Shown: positions 12,432 to 24,487 of the stretch, in pieces
Layout of the letters: each line of letters starts with the position of its first letter
Numbering within the stretch: the stretch's first letter is position 1
Assembly (NCBI GenBank): GCA_964017045.1
Contig: OZ024809.1
Location: 992,001 to 1,056,000, forward strand
Direction: 5' to 3'
DNA: 64,000 nucleotides
DNA from: Omphiscola glabra
Lineage: Eukaryota; Mollusca; Gastropoda; Lymnaeidae
The notes under the pieces: model-generated
What the model saw: only the letters and a program-made list of their open reading frames with translations
Told to the model about the DNA's origin: nothing
Database searches by the model: none
Translations under genes and position numbers: made by a program

Positions 12432-13028
12432 AGGCCAGCTTACTTTTCCCAGACCGTCAGTGCAGCACAGAGCGTCACGTTGGTGAATGCTACTTTTCCC
12501 AGAGCGTCAGTGCAACACAGAGTCACGTTGGTGAATGCTACTTTTCCCAGACCGTCAGTGCAGCACAGAGCGTCACGTTGGTGAATGCTACTTTTCCCAG
12601 AGAGTCAGTGCAACACAGAGTCACGTTGGTGAATGCTACTTTTCCCAGAGCGTCAGTGCAGCACAGAGTCACTTTGGTGAATGCTACCTTTCCCAGAGCG
12701 TCAGTGCAGCACAGAGCGTCACGTTGGTGAATGCTACTTTTCCCAGAGCGTCAGTGCAGCACAGAGCGTCATGTTGGTGAATGCTACTTTTCCCAGACCG
12801 TCAGTGCAGCACAGAGCGTCACGTTGGTGAATGCTACTTTATCCAGAGCGTCAGTGCAGCACAGAGCGTCACTTTGGTGAATGCTACTTTTCCCAGAGCG
12901 TCAGTGCAGCACAGAGTCACGTTGGTGAATGCTACTTTTCCCAGAGCGTCAGTGCAACACAGAGTCACTTTGGTGAATGCTACTTTTCCCAGAGCGTCAG
13001 TGCAGCATAGAGAGTCACGTTGGTGAAT
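12432..13028. repeat. Minisatellite, 48-50-bp unit, about 12 copies
   Basis: The core gtgaatgctacttttcccag recurs. Length differs through presence or absence of a gc dinucleotide after acacaga. Confidence 0.95.
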
Positions 13029-13373
13029 GTTGAGATCGTGAGCCCAAGCAATGTTGGCATGTTGGTCCCCACACTCACAATGCGGACATTGATTTTGATG
13101 AATGACACACGTTTTTCTTGCCATTTCACAAGCATCCGTTGACTTGGGTCTTGACGCAACTAATGCGCTGACAATGTATCGAATAGCCAACTCCCGGCCA
13201 AACCCTGTCCCCCCACTTAACTGTTACAGAGACCTGGTCATTGTTGCTTGACCCCACCGACATTTGAAATGGACGTGGCACATACCCGCCAATATCCGTC
13301 ACCGCTGCAAGGTGTACTCGCCAAATCTTTGTCTTAACAAACTTGATCTTGAAGTTTATGGAATGCTCAAAAG
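13029..13373. other. Single-copy stretch, no gene seen
   Basis: Open frames exist on the minus strand but run into the neighbouring array and show no domain. No gene is called. Confidence 0.4.
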
Positions 13374-13790
13374 CAGGGTTTCTCACACTTTTGTTTTCGT
13401 TACGTGGTTATTTTTAACATTCTCCTTCGTGACCCATTAACATTTGTGTCGCCTATACTGGCATATAGGTAATATATTACATCTGGGTGGATGGGACTCG
13501 CTAGCCTTGGGTGGCAACTCATCTAAGAGAAGGAAAACTGAATTCAAACCAGGAGCCATAATGATCAATAAATTGATCGTGGGACCTCAAAATATAGAAA
13601 GATATGAAAGTCCTCACAGTTTTCTTATATTAAAATGAAGCATTTACACATAGAAAACCGTCAATAAATCAAACGTGCCAAATATGTATTAATGAGTACA
13701 TCACGATAATCTAAACTAGATTTTACCGACCCGGTAAGTTGGCTTTTGTGGCCCGGTACCGGGTCGCGACCCGGCATTTGGGAAACGCTG
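13374..13790. mobile_element. hAT-like non-autonomous element carrying a nested SINE-like segment
   Basis: The ends are CAGGGTTTCTCACACTTT and the complement of CAGCGTTTCCCAAATG. Flanking 8-mers are ctcaaaag (13366-13373) and atctaaag (13791-13798), 6 of 8 identical. Positions 13480-13557 match the repeat at 55855-56050, so a second element sits inside this one. Confidence 0.82.
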
Positions 13791-13798
13791 ATCTAAAG

Positions 13799-15350
13799 TG
13801 TCATTTAAATACGTGTCATTTATTAGCTGTCAGTAATATGTATGTGTTATGAAGGATGACGTGCTCTTAGCACACCTATCTCGCGTCCCACATGCATGAC
13901 CCCTCGTGAACTCTCGTGACCGCCTTTGAAGTGTGGCTAGAAAAACCTTGTTTACAACATAAATTCTAGTCAGGAGAACTGTCGAAAATAATAGAAGATT
14001 CTGGATAAAACGGGAAGGCAAAACAATGTGTTAGGTGGTTCGAGAGACCTTAGTAGGAAATGCCTATAAAAAGGGCTGACCGATAGAGAGGAGGAGAGAT
14101 TTTGTTTTGATCACGAGATGCTATGTCATACTTTGTTGTGTGTAGAGTTTTCTATTTCCTCATACAATTTTGTGCTCATTGTATTTTTATATACAGTACC
14201 GGTACCAGAAAATCTGTAAGTTTATAATTTTAATAATATTTCTCTTGCTGTTATTATTTACTTGAAGTTCACAAATTAAAAAGCTTATTAATTGTAATTG
14301 GCTCTGGCCTTGATTGTCGTTGTATTTGGTATTATTTTTAAACGTTGGTATCGTCCTTTATTATGGACTGTTTCTAGAACGAGCCATAGTCTAAAATTAA
14401 GAGATTAAATTCTCCAATTATAACGGTCCGTAATAGTATGTATTTGTTTCCAGTGTTTAATAGTGATATAGCGCCCTGGTCTACAGAGCAGCATATTTAG
14501 GTGGCGTATTCCTAGTTGGGTAGTGAACACTAGACTCATTACTTATGATTACTTCCTCATCTCTGGGGTGTTTGTTGAGATAGAGATGCAAGGGTCCACT
14601 TTATCCAAGATAAACAAACGCTGCTGCGTTCATTTATGTATTTATGTATTAGACGGTAGTGTAGCTGCACTCCACCTAATCACTTCAGTCAACATCACAC
14701 ATCGGGGTTTCTCATTCTTTTTCCTTAAAGTACCCCGGGGGAGTGTTAGCTATTTCTCAAGCTTCCCTAGTTTATTTGTATATTATTAGTTTAATTATTG
14801 GCCAATGGAATGAAGTGTGGGATTTAGTGTACAAACATAACCGAGACATAGGAATGCATTCCTTTGAAATTACTTATTTTAATAAATTTTTTTGTTTTCA
14901 AAATGACATTTAGAAACTTCTCATTATATACAGGATAAAAGACTCGTGCTTTTTCTTTCTGCTAAAGTAATTAAATCATTTTTCTTTAAAACAAAGTTTA
15001 ATGAAATTAACAAAGTGGTTAATATAACATTTTACAAAGAGACATTAGGAAATAAAGTCACACACATTTAAGACATTTCTTGAACTATAACCATTACGTG
15101 TGTGTTCATTCGTCGATTTGAGAAAGCCACCCTTGTCACATGAAGGTTTCTAAATCTTATGGTATTAGATTTGCGATTAAGATCATACCAAGACTTTCAA
15201 ATTATGTACTTCTTTGGTCACTCTATACTGTATTACTTTCAACTGTTTCTCTTTGCCAGCAGACATATTGATCGCGTGCTACAAATCCATTTATTTCTAT
15301 TATTTGGGATAATGCTTAAAGCATTTGAGAATCTCCGTTATATAGCATCA
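13799..15350. other. AT-rich single-copy stretch, no gene seen
   Basis: About 1.5 kb without tandem repeats, unusual for this half of the window. Open frames (14523-14789 for instance) are hydrophobic low-complexity products without family resemblance. Confidence 0.45.
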
Positions 15351-15600
15351 ATTCGCTTGATAGAAGCATGGGCCCATTGGCCGCGTGTTATGTTCGTGTT
15401 GAAGGATGCTCGGCCCTAAACCGCCGTCATTAGCATGCATACAGCAATTAGATGGCCTCCGAGTGCTAATAGCGCTGCTGGGGAGACCCGTCTTGGCTGG
15501 GTGCGGTCGACTGGACATCGATCGACTGGCCTCTCGATGCTGTAGCAGTCGGTCCGTCTTTCGGAATTACTTACATCTGTTAGCATCTTTGTTGTGTCTA
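15350..15600. other. GC-richer non-repetitive island of unknown role
   Basis: This stretch stands out from its AT-rich surroundings and holds compact motifs such as cccattggcc (inverted CCAAT) and catcgatcgac. It has no coding signal I can support. It could be a regulatory element or an old transposon fragment. Confidence 0.3.
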
Positions 15601-15802
15601 ATTTTCTTCTGAATTTGTCTTAGTGCGCGAAGTACCTTTGAAATGACCTTGTGTTTAAGTTAAGTGTCTTAGTCCTCGAATTACATCTCTTAGGATAGCG
15701 ATGTCTTATTTTCAAGACATGTTGTAAAATGACAACTGTCAGGTTTATCTCGTGCGTGTGTTTTTCATATATGTCTTAAAACATGAATCACATCTGTTAA
15801 AG

Positions 15803-15973
15803 CAGGGGTTCTTAAACTTTTGTGCAGCGCCGCACCCCATCTCGATTTCAAAACATATTTCTGCCCCCAACACGATAAAAATGCAAATAAACGTATCTAT
15901 ACTGGGCCTTCCCGTACCCCCTGACACTACCCTAGCACCCCAGAACACAAGCACCCCTGGTTAAAAATCCCCA
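15803..15973. mobile_element. Short non-autonomous hAT-like element, 171 bp
   Basis: It begins CAGGGGTTCTTAAACTTT and ends ttaaaaatcccca, an imperfect inverted match. Perfect 8-bp duplications tgttaaag flank it (15795-15802 and 15974-15981). Confidence 0.85.
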
Positions 15974-16066
15974 TGTTAAAGGCAACAATCTTTTGAAAAT
16001 ATAGACTCCAATTTATTTGTACTGACAAGACTTTACGTCCTATCGAAGTTTTCTATTTCATTTGTC

Positions 16067-16203
16067 CACCTCTTCATATGAACGTTTGTGTTGATAACTC
16101 TTACACTATCCACCCTCTTCATATGAACGTTTGTGTTGATAACTCTTACACTATCCACCCTCTTCATATGAACGTTTGTGTTGATAACTCTTACACTATC
16201 GAT
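16067..16203. repeat. Minisatellite, 45-bp unit, 3 copies
   Basis: The core tcttcatatgaacgtttgtg recurs at 45-bp spacing. Confidence 0.92.
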
Positions 16204-16204
16204 T

Positions 16205-16358
16205 TCTTCATTCCCTAACATTACCACTTCATTCCCTATATTTACACTTCATTCCCTAACATTACCACTTCATTCCCTATAATTTACACTTCATTCCCTA
16301 TAATTAACACTTCATTCCCTATAATTAACACTTCATTCCCTAAAATTAACACTGCATT
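16205..16358. repeat. Minisatellite, 19-20-bp unit, about 7 copies
   Basis: The unit cacttcattccctataatta follows directly on the 45-bp array. Confidence 0.9.
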
Positions 16359-16361
16359 CTC

Positions 16362-16480
16362 TCCCCTAACGAATTCTATCACAATCACTAGCACGGGTCT
16401 CACCTAACTAATACTATCACAACCACTAGAGCAAGTCTCACGTAACTAGTACTATCACAACCACTAGCACATATCTCAAC
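16362..16480. repeat. Tandem repeat, 38-bp unit, 3 copies
   Basis: The core actatcacaaccactagcac recurs with moderate divergence. Confidence 0.82.
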
Positions 16481-16545
16481 TAATATATGAATAATAGACT
16501 CACCACCAGTCTACCAGACGACTGACCTTTATTATACCTGTTATC

Positions 16546-16685
16546 TGGCATAGACTCAGTTCGAAGAGCTTTACATAAGTGAACACCGGGTGTAGACTCA
16601 GATAGAAGAGCTTAACATTCGTGAACACCGGGTGTAGACTCAGACCGAAGAGCTTCACGCAAGTGACCACAAGGCGTAGACTCCG
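16546..16685. repeat. Tandem repeat, 42-bp unit, 3.3 copies
   Basis: tagactca recurs at 16551, 16593, 16635 and 16677, with gaagagctt inside each unit. Confidence 0.85.
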
Positions 16686-16849
16686 TAAATCTCCCCAACT
16701 GGAGCAAGATTAAAGACAAACAACTGGCAGCAAATACCAAACAATACAATCACACACTGGGCGGGGAGCCATTGATTTTCCATTACACCGTCTGGTCAAG
16801 GGAATTTTTTTACGGGTTAGTGTAAGGGGCTAAGGTTATTACTTTTGCT

Positions 16850-16990
16850 GTTAGAGATATTCTTTATATATACCACTCCTTTAGTTGTCTTCATCTTTTA
16901 GAGATATTCTTTATATATACCACTCCTTTAGTTGTCTTCATCTTTTAGAGATATTCTTTAAATGTACCAAAATATCCTTTAAATATACCA
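16850..16990. repeat. Tandem repeat, 47-bp unit, 2.6 copies
   Basis: The core tagagatattctttatata recurs at 16852, 16899 and 16946. Confidence 0.85.
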
Positions 16991-17139
16991 CTCATTTGGT
17001 TGACTTCATAAGGGTTGAGTTTAAAAAAAAAAAATTAAGTTCAATTGAAATGATGGACAGAATAATAATGTTGACGTGTTAATATCATTACAAATTAGGG
17101 AAGATGGTCACCCTGATTGTTTACACTGATGAAATGGGA

Positions 17140-18000
17140 CAATGTTCATGTCAATGTGACAATGTTAATGTCAATGTCAAGGTAAATGTCAATGTGGCTG
17201 CTAAGGTAAATGTCACTGTTAATGTCAACGTGGCTGCTAAGGTAAATGTCACTGTTAATGTCAATGTGGCTGCTAAGGTAAATTTCGTTGTTAATGAAAA
17301 TGTCGCTTTTAATGTCAATGTGGCTGTTAATGTCAATGTGGCTGTTAATGTCAATGTGGCTGTTAATGTCAATGTGGCTGCTAAGGTAAATGTCGCTGTT
17401 AATGTCAATGTCGCTGTTAATGTCAATGTGGGTGCTAAGGTAAATGTGGCTGTTAATGTCAATGTGGGTGCTAAGGTAAATGTGGCTGTTAATGTCAATG
17501 TGGCTGTTAATGTCAATGTGGCTGCTAAGGTAAATGTGGCTGTTAATGTCAATGTCGCTGTTAATGTCAATGTGGGTGCTAAGGTAAATGTCGCTGTTAA
17601 TGTCAATGTCGCTGTTAATGTCAATGTGGCTGCTAAGGTAAATGTGGCTGTTAATGTCAATGTGGCTGTTAATGTCAATGTGGCTGCTAAGGTAAATGTG
17701 GCTGTTAATGTCAATGTGGCTGCTAAGGTAAATGTCGCTGTTAATGTCAATGTCGCTGTTAATGTCAATGTGGCTGCTAAGGTAAATGTGACTTTTAATG
17801 TAAATGTCACTGTTAATGTCAATGTGGGTGCTCAGGTAAATGTCACTGTTAATGTCAATGTCGCTGCTAAGGTAAATGTCACTGTTAATGTCAATGTGGC
17901 TGCTAAGGTAAATGTGACTTTTAATGTAAATGTCACTCTTAATGTCAATGTGGCTGCTAAGGTAAATGTTGGTGCCAAGGTAAATGTCACTGTTAATGTT
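17140..18000. repeat. 18-bp codon-length array, about 48 units, open in several frames
   Basis: Two interleaved 18-bp variants, aatgtcaatgtggctgtt and gctaaggtaaatgtcact. Because 18 is a multiple of three and the unit lacks stops in three frames, open frames of about 310, 308 and 223 codons arise on both strands. Their peptides are simple hexamers (VNVNVA and similar). There is no gene context, so I treat it as non-coding. Confidence 0.93.
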
Positions 18001-18088
18001 GTCACGTATCCGCTCTTGTTTGACTTTGTAATTTAAAATAAAAATAAAAATAAATAAAATTGTGTACACCATATTGTAAGAACCGTAG

Positions 18089-18812
18089 CAGGCGTCTCCA
18101 AACCTTTTTCACGGCGGACCAGATAACGGAAAAAATGACGAGTACAATATTTGCAAGCCACAACGAAAGCTCTGGGAAAAAAGGCGAAAAACTAAGTTTA
18201 GTATTCCATGTTAAACACGGGGGAGTGTACAAAAAACAAAGACAACCAACATATTTATTTTCTAAAAAAGTTATCAAAGAAGGCGACGTTAGCAAAGAGA
18301 TTGAGATAGTTACATCAGGCGTTGTGCGCACATATTCGAATATCACAAACTAAGCATCAGACGTTGTGCGCACATATTCGAATATCACAAACTAAGCATC
18401 AGACGTTGTGCGCACATATTCGAATATCACAAACTACACAGCAAAAAAGTTAGTGAGATTTGTGAAACTGACGTTTGGCTTTCAAGATATCATCAATGTT
18501 TGGTTTCGTATTGCTGCATTGTTTTCAAATGTTTATCAGTCACTCCCGTTCGATGTCTTGACTTCACATACTTTATTTTTACAATCTTTGCTCACAGACA
18601 TAATTTGTTCCAAACACTGATGCCATCCTAGCGGCAAAGTTCTTCGGTTTCAGAAACTCAACATTCGGTTAGCAGCGGTAAAATTCAACAATTTTTCCTT
18701 CTCTGTGGGTAAAAATACGTTTTATCAAGCAAATTCCAGTACCATCGGCGGGCCGGATGAGCTGGCCTCGCGGGCCGGATGCGACCCGCGGGCCGTAGTT
18801 TGTAGACCCCTG
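18089..18812. mobile_element. Degenerate hAT element, about 724 bp, related to 32234-33735
   Basis: The ends CAGGCGTCTCCAAACCTTTT and gtagtttgtagacccctg are inverted relatives. The interior aligns by eye with the 32-kb element (shared aagacaaccaacatatttat and atatcatcaatgtttggttt). The minus strand holds broken remnants of a hAT C-terminus. An internal 42-bp unit (gttgtgcgcacatattcg) is triplicated at 18316-18435. No target duplication is evident. Confidence 0.8.
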
Positions 18813-18872
18813 TTCTCTATGCTAAAGATGGTACAACATACGTCTAACGATTGTACAACATACGTCTGACGA

Positions 18873-19055
18873 TGGTACTCAGCAGTTGACCTGGCTAGTG
18901 CCGTGGGGGGGGGGGTGTATCGTGGGTCATTTATGTTATAGACTCAGCAGTTGACCTGACTAGTGCCGTGGGGGTGTATCGTGGGTCATTCGTGTTATAG
19001 ACTCAGTTGTTGATCTAACTAGTGCCGTGGGGATGTATAGTGGGTCATTTGTCAG
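18873..19055. repeat. Tandem repeat, 59-65-bp unit, 3 copies
   Basis: Units carry ctagtgccgtgggg followed by gtatcgtgggtcatt. A G-run expands in the first copy. Confidence 0.85.
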
Positions 19056-19461
19056 GTGGCCAACGAATATCGTGATGGCGTACTACTGACCTATTCTGTG
19101 ACCGGGCCAACTGTTCTTCAGTGTGACTCCGGGGAGGCAAGGGTTATCAAAACTGAGCCATCAAAACGTTGGCCAAACAAATCTAAATGGCTGACATCTT
19201 TAATGGATGACATCTGTAATGTCTGACAACATTTTTCTCATTAAGCTTTGATGTGAAACAATAAACATTGTTTAATGTTACGGCAGTGGTTCCAAAAGTG
19301 TGCGTCGCGGTGCCTTAGAGAGCCGAGCTTTCTCGCTGGAATTAATAGGTCGGACCGCGATAAAGCTTTTAAAAATGTATAAAATAAAATATTTTGAACG
19401 GTAATTAAGATCAGTTACATTTCATTCTATGGTGTTTAAATGACATGATGCCCTAGTAAAT
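19056..19461. other. Single-copy stretch with one possible hAT-like end
   Basis: At about 19294 the motif cagtggttccaaaagtgtg resembles a hAT terminal repeat, followed by gtcgcggtgcc. I could not find its partner, so it may be a solo fragment. Confidence 0.35.
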
Positions 19462-19620
19462 GCCTTCAATGCACCGATAAGTGCCTGCAATGCCCCAATA
19501 AGTGCCTGCAATGCCCCAATAAGTGCCTGCAATGCCCCAATAAGTGCTTCCAAAGCCCCAATAAGTGACTGCAATGCCCCAATAAGTGCCTCAAATGCCC
19601 CAATAAATGTCTTTTATGCT
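19462..19620. repeat. Minisatellite, 21-bp unit, about 7.5 copies
   Basis: The core ccccaataagtgcctgcaat recurs every 21 bp. Confidence 0.93.
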
Positions 19621-19737
19621 TCAATAATTTACTCGCATGGCTTTACAGATCACGTGGGCGTTGGAAGTATTTAAGTGGTAAAATTATCAGTTTCTTGGTC
19701 TGAGGCGGGATGGGGGCGGCCCGGGGGGGGGGGGGGG

Positions 19738-20210
19738 GGAGACGTGTGAGTTGTTGATAGACAGGCCTAAATCACTAGAGTCGGGAGTATGGGAGACATA
19801 AGTTGTTTGATAGACAGGCCTAAACCATTAGAGTCGGGAGTATGGGAGACATCAGTTGTTTGATAGACAGGCCTAAACCATTAGAGTCGGGATTTGGAGA
19901 GACATGAGTTGTTTGATAGACAGGCCTAAACCATTAGAGTCGGGAGTATGGGAGACATGAGTTGTTTGATAGACAGTCCTAAACCATTGGAGTCGGGAAT
20001 TGGGGAGATGTGTGTGTTGTTTGATAGACAGGGCTAAACCATTAGAGTCGGGAACTGGGGAGATGTGTGTGTTGTTTGATAGACAGGTCTAAACCATTAG
20101 AGTCGGGAACTGGGGAGATGTGTGTGTTGTTTGATAGACAGGTCTGAAGCATTAGATTCGGGAACTGGGGAGATGTGTGTGTTGTTTGATAGACAGGTCT
20201 AGACCATTAG
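19738..20210. repeat. Minisatellite, 53-54-bp unit, about 9 copies
   Basis: The core gatagacaggcctaaacc recurs. Left copies carry gtatgggagacat and right copies actggggagatgtg, so the array has two homogenised halves. Confidence 0.94.
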
Positions 20211-20387
20211 AATTCGCTGCTGCTGTTTATTGATAGATTTGTAAACACTCTATAAAACATTGGCGTCTCCCAGTGCTATATTTGGCATTACTCCAGTTTG
20301 TGCATTTAAGTCACATTTCGATCACAACACGAATAAATCGCCCTATAATGGAGTTTGTGCGCACGCTAACGGTGCAGCGAAGAGTCT

Positions 20388-20672
20388 CTTGAAAAGACAT
20401 TTTGTTGATCAATCTGATTTGTTCAGTTTGTGAGTGTGCCTTGGAACCGTCTGGACGGTTGAAAAGACATTTTGTTGATCAATCTGATTTGTTCAGTTTG
20501 TGAGTGTGCCTTGGAACCGTCTGGACGGTTGAAAAGACATTTTGTTGATCAATCTGATTTGTTCAGTTTGTGAGTGTGCCTTGGAATCGTCTGGACGGTT
20601 GAAAAGGCATTTTGTTGATCAATCTGATTTGTTCAGTTGGTGAGTGTGCTTTGGAATCGTCTGGACGGTTGA
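20388..20672. repeat. Tandem repeat, 70-bp unit, 4 copies
   Basis: gaaaagacattttgttgatc starts at 20391, 20461, 20531 and 20601 (third base changed in the last). Copies are almost identical. Confidence 0.96.
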
Positions 20673-20819
20673 TTACAGTGTTGTTGTAACGACTCTTTGT
20701 TTGATCTAGTACAGTTTACAGGATTCTGCCGTGGCTCAGCATGTCATGCTGTGTGTCTGAAGTCATTAAAGTTATTCAAACACTTGGTCTGATACAGTCA
20801 AAGTCTATACGGAAATTTT

Positions 20820-21400
20820 GAGCCAATACGTGATGTCAAATTCTACGAAGCCAATACGTGATGTCAAATACCACGGAGCCAATACGTAATGTCAAATACT
20901 ACGAAGCCAATATGTAATGTCAAATACCACGGAGCCAATACGTGATGTCAAATACCATGGAGCCAATATGTGATGTCAAATACCACGGAGCCAATATGTG
21001 ATGTCAAATACAACGGAGCCAATATGTGATGTCAAATACAACAGAGCCAATACATGATTTCAAATACAACAGAGCCAATACATGATGTCAAATATCACGG
21101 AGCCAATACGTGATGTCAAATACTACGAAGCCAATACGTAATGTCCAATACAACGGAGCCAATACGTGATGTCAAATACTACAAAGCCAATACGTGATGT
21201 CAAATACTACGAAGCCAATACGTAATGTCCAATACAATGGAGCCAATACGTAATGTCCAATACAACGGAGCCAATACGTGATGTCAAATACTATGAAGCC
21301 AATACGTAATGTCCAATACAACGGAGCCAATACGTGATGTCAAATACTACAAAGCCAATACGTGATGTCAAATACAACGGAGCCAATACGAAATGTCAAA
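20820..21400. repeat. Minisatellite, 28-bp unit, about 20 copies
   Basis: The core gccaatacgtgatgtcaaat recurs with about ten recurrent point variants (gtaatgtcc, atatgtg, acatgat). Confidence 0.96.
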
Positions 21401-21747
21401 GGCATGGGAATCCCCCCACCCCCCTCACCATCTCTACTGCCAGAGCCACGTAGCCAGGGATCAAAGAGTTTGCCAGAGAACCACAAGTTGTGTTTTAAAT
21501 TAGATCCGTCCATCTAAGGGAGGATTAACAACCAATAATCCAAGGGTAAAGCTTTTACGGGCTGCGGAAATTGGACTCGAGATTTTTATATGGCATGGGG
21601 TCGATACATCAGCCTTTTTCATGCATCGCATGGACACACAGTGTAGGCCCCTTAACAGAACCAGTGCACATGTGTGAGAACACTAGGAGAATACACGTGT
21701 GATGGGAGGGGGACGGTGGGTGCATTCAAGCCTAGACTTTTTACAAG
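21401..21747. other. Single-copy stretch, no gene seen
   Basis: No coding or mobile signature. Confidence 0.4.
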
Positions 21748-22115
21748 GGAACAGCTGTAGTGCTTTAGTACTGCTGTAATGTAGTGCTTTAGTACTGCTG
21801 TAATGTAGTGCTTAAGTACTGCTGTAATGTAGTGCTTTAGTACTGCTGTAATGTAGTGCTTTAGTACTGCTGTAATGTAGTGCTTTAGTACTGCTGTAAT
21901 GTAGTGCTTTAGTACTGCTGTAATGTAGTGCTTTAGTACTGCTGTAATGTAGTGCTTTAGTACTGCTGTAATGTAGTGTTTTAGTACTGCTGTAATGTAG
22001 TGCTTTAGTACTGCTGTAATGTAGTGCTTTAGTACCGATGTAATATAGTGCTTTAGTGCCGCTTTAATGTAGTGCTTTAGTACTGTTGTAATATAGTGCT
22101 TTAGTACTAGTATGA
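21748..22115. repeat. Minisatellite, 24-bp unit, about 15 copies
   Basis: The core ctgctgtaatgtagtgcttt recurs. The codon-length unit leaves a long minus-strand open frame that is only the repeat. Confidence 0.95.
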
Positions 22116-22185
22116 AAATACCGGACCGGTAGTGAACAATGAACAATTATTCTTTGGCTCTGCCACGTAAATGAACAGTTCTTAT

Positions 22186-22757
22186 CCCGGCATACATGCT
22201 TCTTATATGAACAATCCCGGCATAAACGCTTCTTATATGAACAATCCCGGCATACATGCTTCTTATATCAACAATACCGGCATAAACGCTTCTTATATGA
22301 ACAATCCCGGCATAAACGCTTCTTATATGAACAATCCCGGCATGCATGCTTCTTATATAACAATCCCGGCATACATGATTCTTATATCAACAATCCCGGC
22401 ATACATGATTCTTATATCAACAATCCCGGCATACATGCTTCTTATATCAACAATCCCGGCATAAACGCTTCTTATATGAACAATCCCGGCATACATGCTT
22501 CTTATATGAACAATCCCGTCATGCATGCTTCTTATATGAACAATCCCGGCATAAACGCTTCTTATATGAACAATCCCGGCATACATGCTTCTTATATGAA
22601 CAATCCCGTCATGCATGCTTCTTATATGAACAATCCCGGCATAAACGCTTCTTATATGAACAATCCCGGCATACATGCTTCTTATATGAACAATCCCGGC
22701 ATAAACGCTTCTTATATGAACAATCCCGGCATAAACGCTTCTTATATGAATAAACCC
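22186..22757. repeat. Minisatellite, 30-bp unit, about 19 copies
   Basis: The core atgaacaatcccggcataaa recurs, with variants cataaacgct and catacatgct occurring in ordered runs. It shares ancestry with the next array. Confidence 0.96.
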
Positions 22758-22769
22758 GACATACTTAGT

Positions 22770-23080
22770 CTGATATGAACTATCCCTACAGTCTTAATAT
22801 CAACACTCCTGATACACATGGTCCCCATATCAACACGCGCAATACACACGGTCCCCATATCAACATTTCCGATACACACGGTCCCCATATCAACACTCCC
22901 GATACACATGGTCCCCATATCAACACTCCCGATACACACGGTCCCCATATCAACACTCCCGATACACCTGGTCTCCATATCAACAATCCCGATACACATG
23001 GTCTCCATATCAACACTCCCGATACACACTGTCTCCATATAAACACTCGCGATTCACATGGTCCTAATATCAACATTCCC
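22770..23080. repeat. Minisatellite, 30-bp unit, about 10 copies, related to the previous array
   Basis: The core atatcaacactcccgataca recurs. It has the same 30-bp length and aligns to atatcaacaatcccggcata of the array on its left. Confidence 0.95.
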
Positions 23081-23221
23081 AGAGTCCGCAGTCCCATAGC
23101 GTTGATCACCCAGCCACTGGCCGATATAGCCATCTGAGCCGCCACTTAATCGACTTTATTCCTGATCGGGAGACGACGCCGTCCAGCCCGAAATTGTCAA
23201 ATTGGATCATGGGATCTTCGC

Positions 23222-23785
23222 CCGTGCCAGTGCCACACAAACTGAGTAGATGCCACACAGACTGAGTATGTGCAACACAGAGTCGGTGCCACACAGAGTA
23301 AGTGACACACAGACTGAGCCGGTGCCTCACAATGCCGGTGCCACACAGAGCCGGTGCCACACAGACTGAGCCGGTGCCACACAGACTGAGCCGGTGCCAC
23401 ACAGACTGAGCCGGTGCCACACAGAGTCGGCGCTACACAAACTGAGCCGGTGCCACACAGACTGAGCCTGTGCCACACAGACTGAGCCGGTGCCACACAG
23501 ACTGAGCCGATGCCACCCAGAGTCGGTGCCACACAGAGTCGGTGCCACATAGAGTCGACGCCACACAGAGTCGGTGTCACATAGAGTCGGTGCCAAATAG
23601 AGTCGGTGCCACACAGAGTCGGTGCCACACAGTGTCGGTGTTACATAGATTTGTTGCCACATGGAGTCGGTGCCACATAGAGTCGATGCCACATAGAGTC
23701 GGCGCCACATAGAGTCGGTGCCACACAGAGTCGGTGCCACACAGAGTCGGTGCCACACAGAGTCGGTGCCACACAGACTGAGTTG
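23222..23785. repeat. Mixed minisatellite of 16-bp and 20-bp units
   Basis: The units gtgccacacagagtcg (16 bp) and gtgccacacagactgagccg (20 bp) are mixed, the shorter dominating on the right. Open frames are products of the repeat. Confidence 0.93.
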
Positions 23786-23879
23786 GTTTGAGATAAAACT
23801 GATGTCTGTTCGTTGATTCACCGAGAGAAGATAACCCTTCGTCCAGATTCGAGCTTAAACAGTAGGGCTTCACGGTGTA

Positions 23880-24487
23880 AACGTAGTGTGTGATGGAGCA
23901 CTAACCAACTTGGCTTGTGATGGAGCACCAACCAACTTGGCTTGTGATGGAGCACCAACCAACTTGGCTTGTGATGGAGCACTAACCAACTTGGCTTGTG
24001 ATGGAGCACTAACCAACGTGGCTTGCGATGGAGCACCAACCAACTAGGGGAATGATGGAGCGCCAATGAACTTGGCGTGTGATGGAGCACCAATCAACTG
24101 GGCCTGTGATGGAGCACCAATCATCTTGGCGTTTGATGGAGCACCAATCATCTTGGCGTTTGATGGAGCACCAATCAACTGGGCGTGTGATGGAGCACCA
24201 ATCAACTTGGCTTGTGATAGAGCACCAATCAACTTGGCGTGTGATGGAGCACCAATCATCTTGGCGTGTGATGGAGCACCAATCATCTTGGCGTTTGATG
24301 GAGCACCAATCATCTTGGCGTTTGATGGAGCACCAATCAACTGGGCGTGTGATGGAGCACCAATCAACGTGGCGTGTGATAGATCACCAATCAACTTGGC
24401 GTGTGATGGAGCACCAATCATCATGGCGTGTGATGGAGCACCAATCAACTTGGCGTGTCATGGAGCACCAATCAACTGGGCGTGTGG
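23880..24487. repeat. Minisatellite, 27-bp unit, about 22 copies
   Basis: The core gtgatggagcaccaatcaac recurs. The left six copies read accaaccaacttggct and the remainder accaatca, again two homogenised blocks. Confidence 0.95.

Noticed and set aside
15159..15612. Possible membrane protein or exon near 15.2-15.6 kb
   Set aside because: Hydrophobic low-complexity peptide without family match and no flanking splice signals. Kept only as a GC-rich island of unknown role.
17104..18072. Open frames of 310, 308 and 223 codons on both strands as a repetitive structural protein gene
   Set aside because: All are by-products of an 18-bp array. Frames are open on both strands at once, peptides are strictly periodic, and there is no signal peptide, splice or promoter context.
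19294..19430. Complete hAT-like element starting cagtggttccaaaag
   Set aside because: No matching inverted end or target duplication was found; retained only as a possible fragment.
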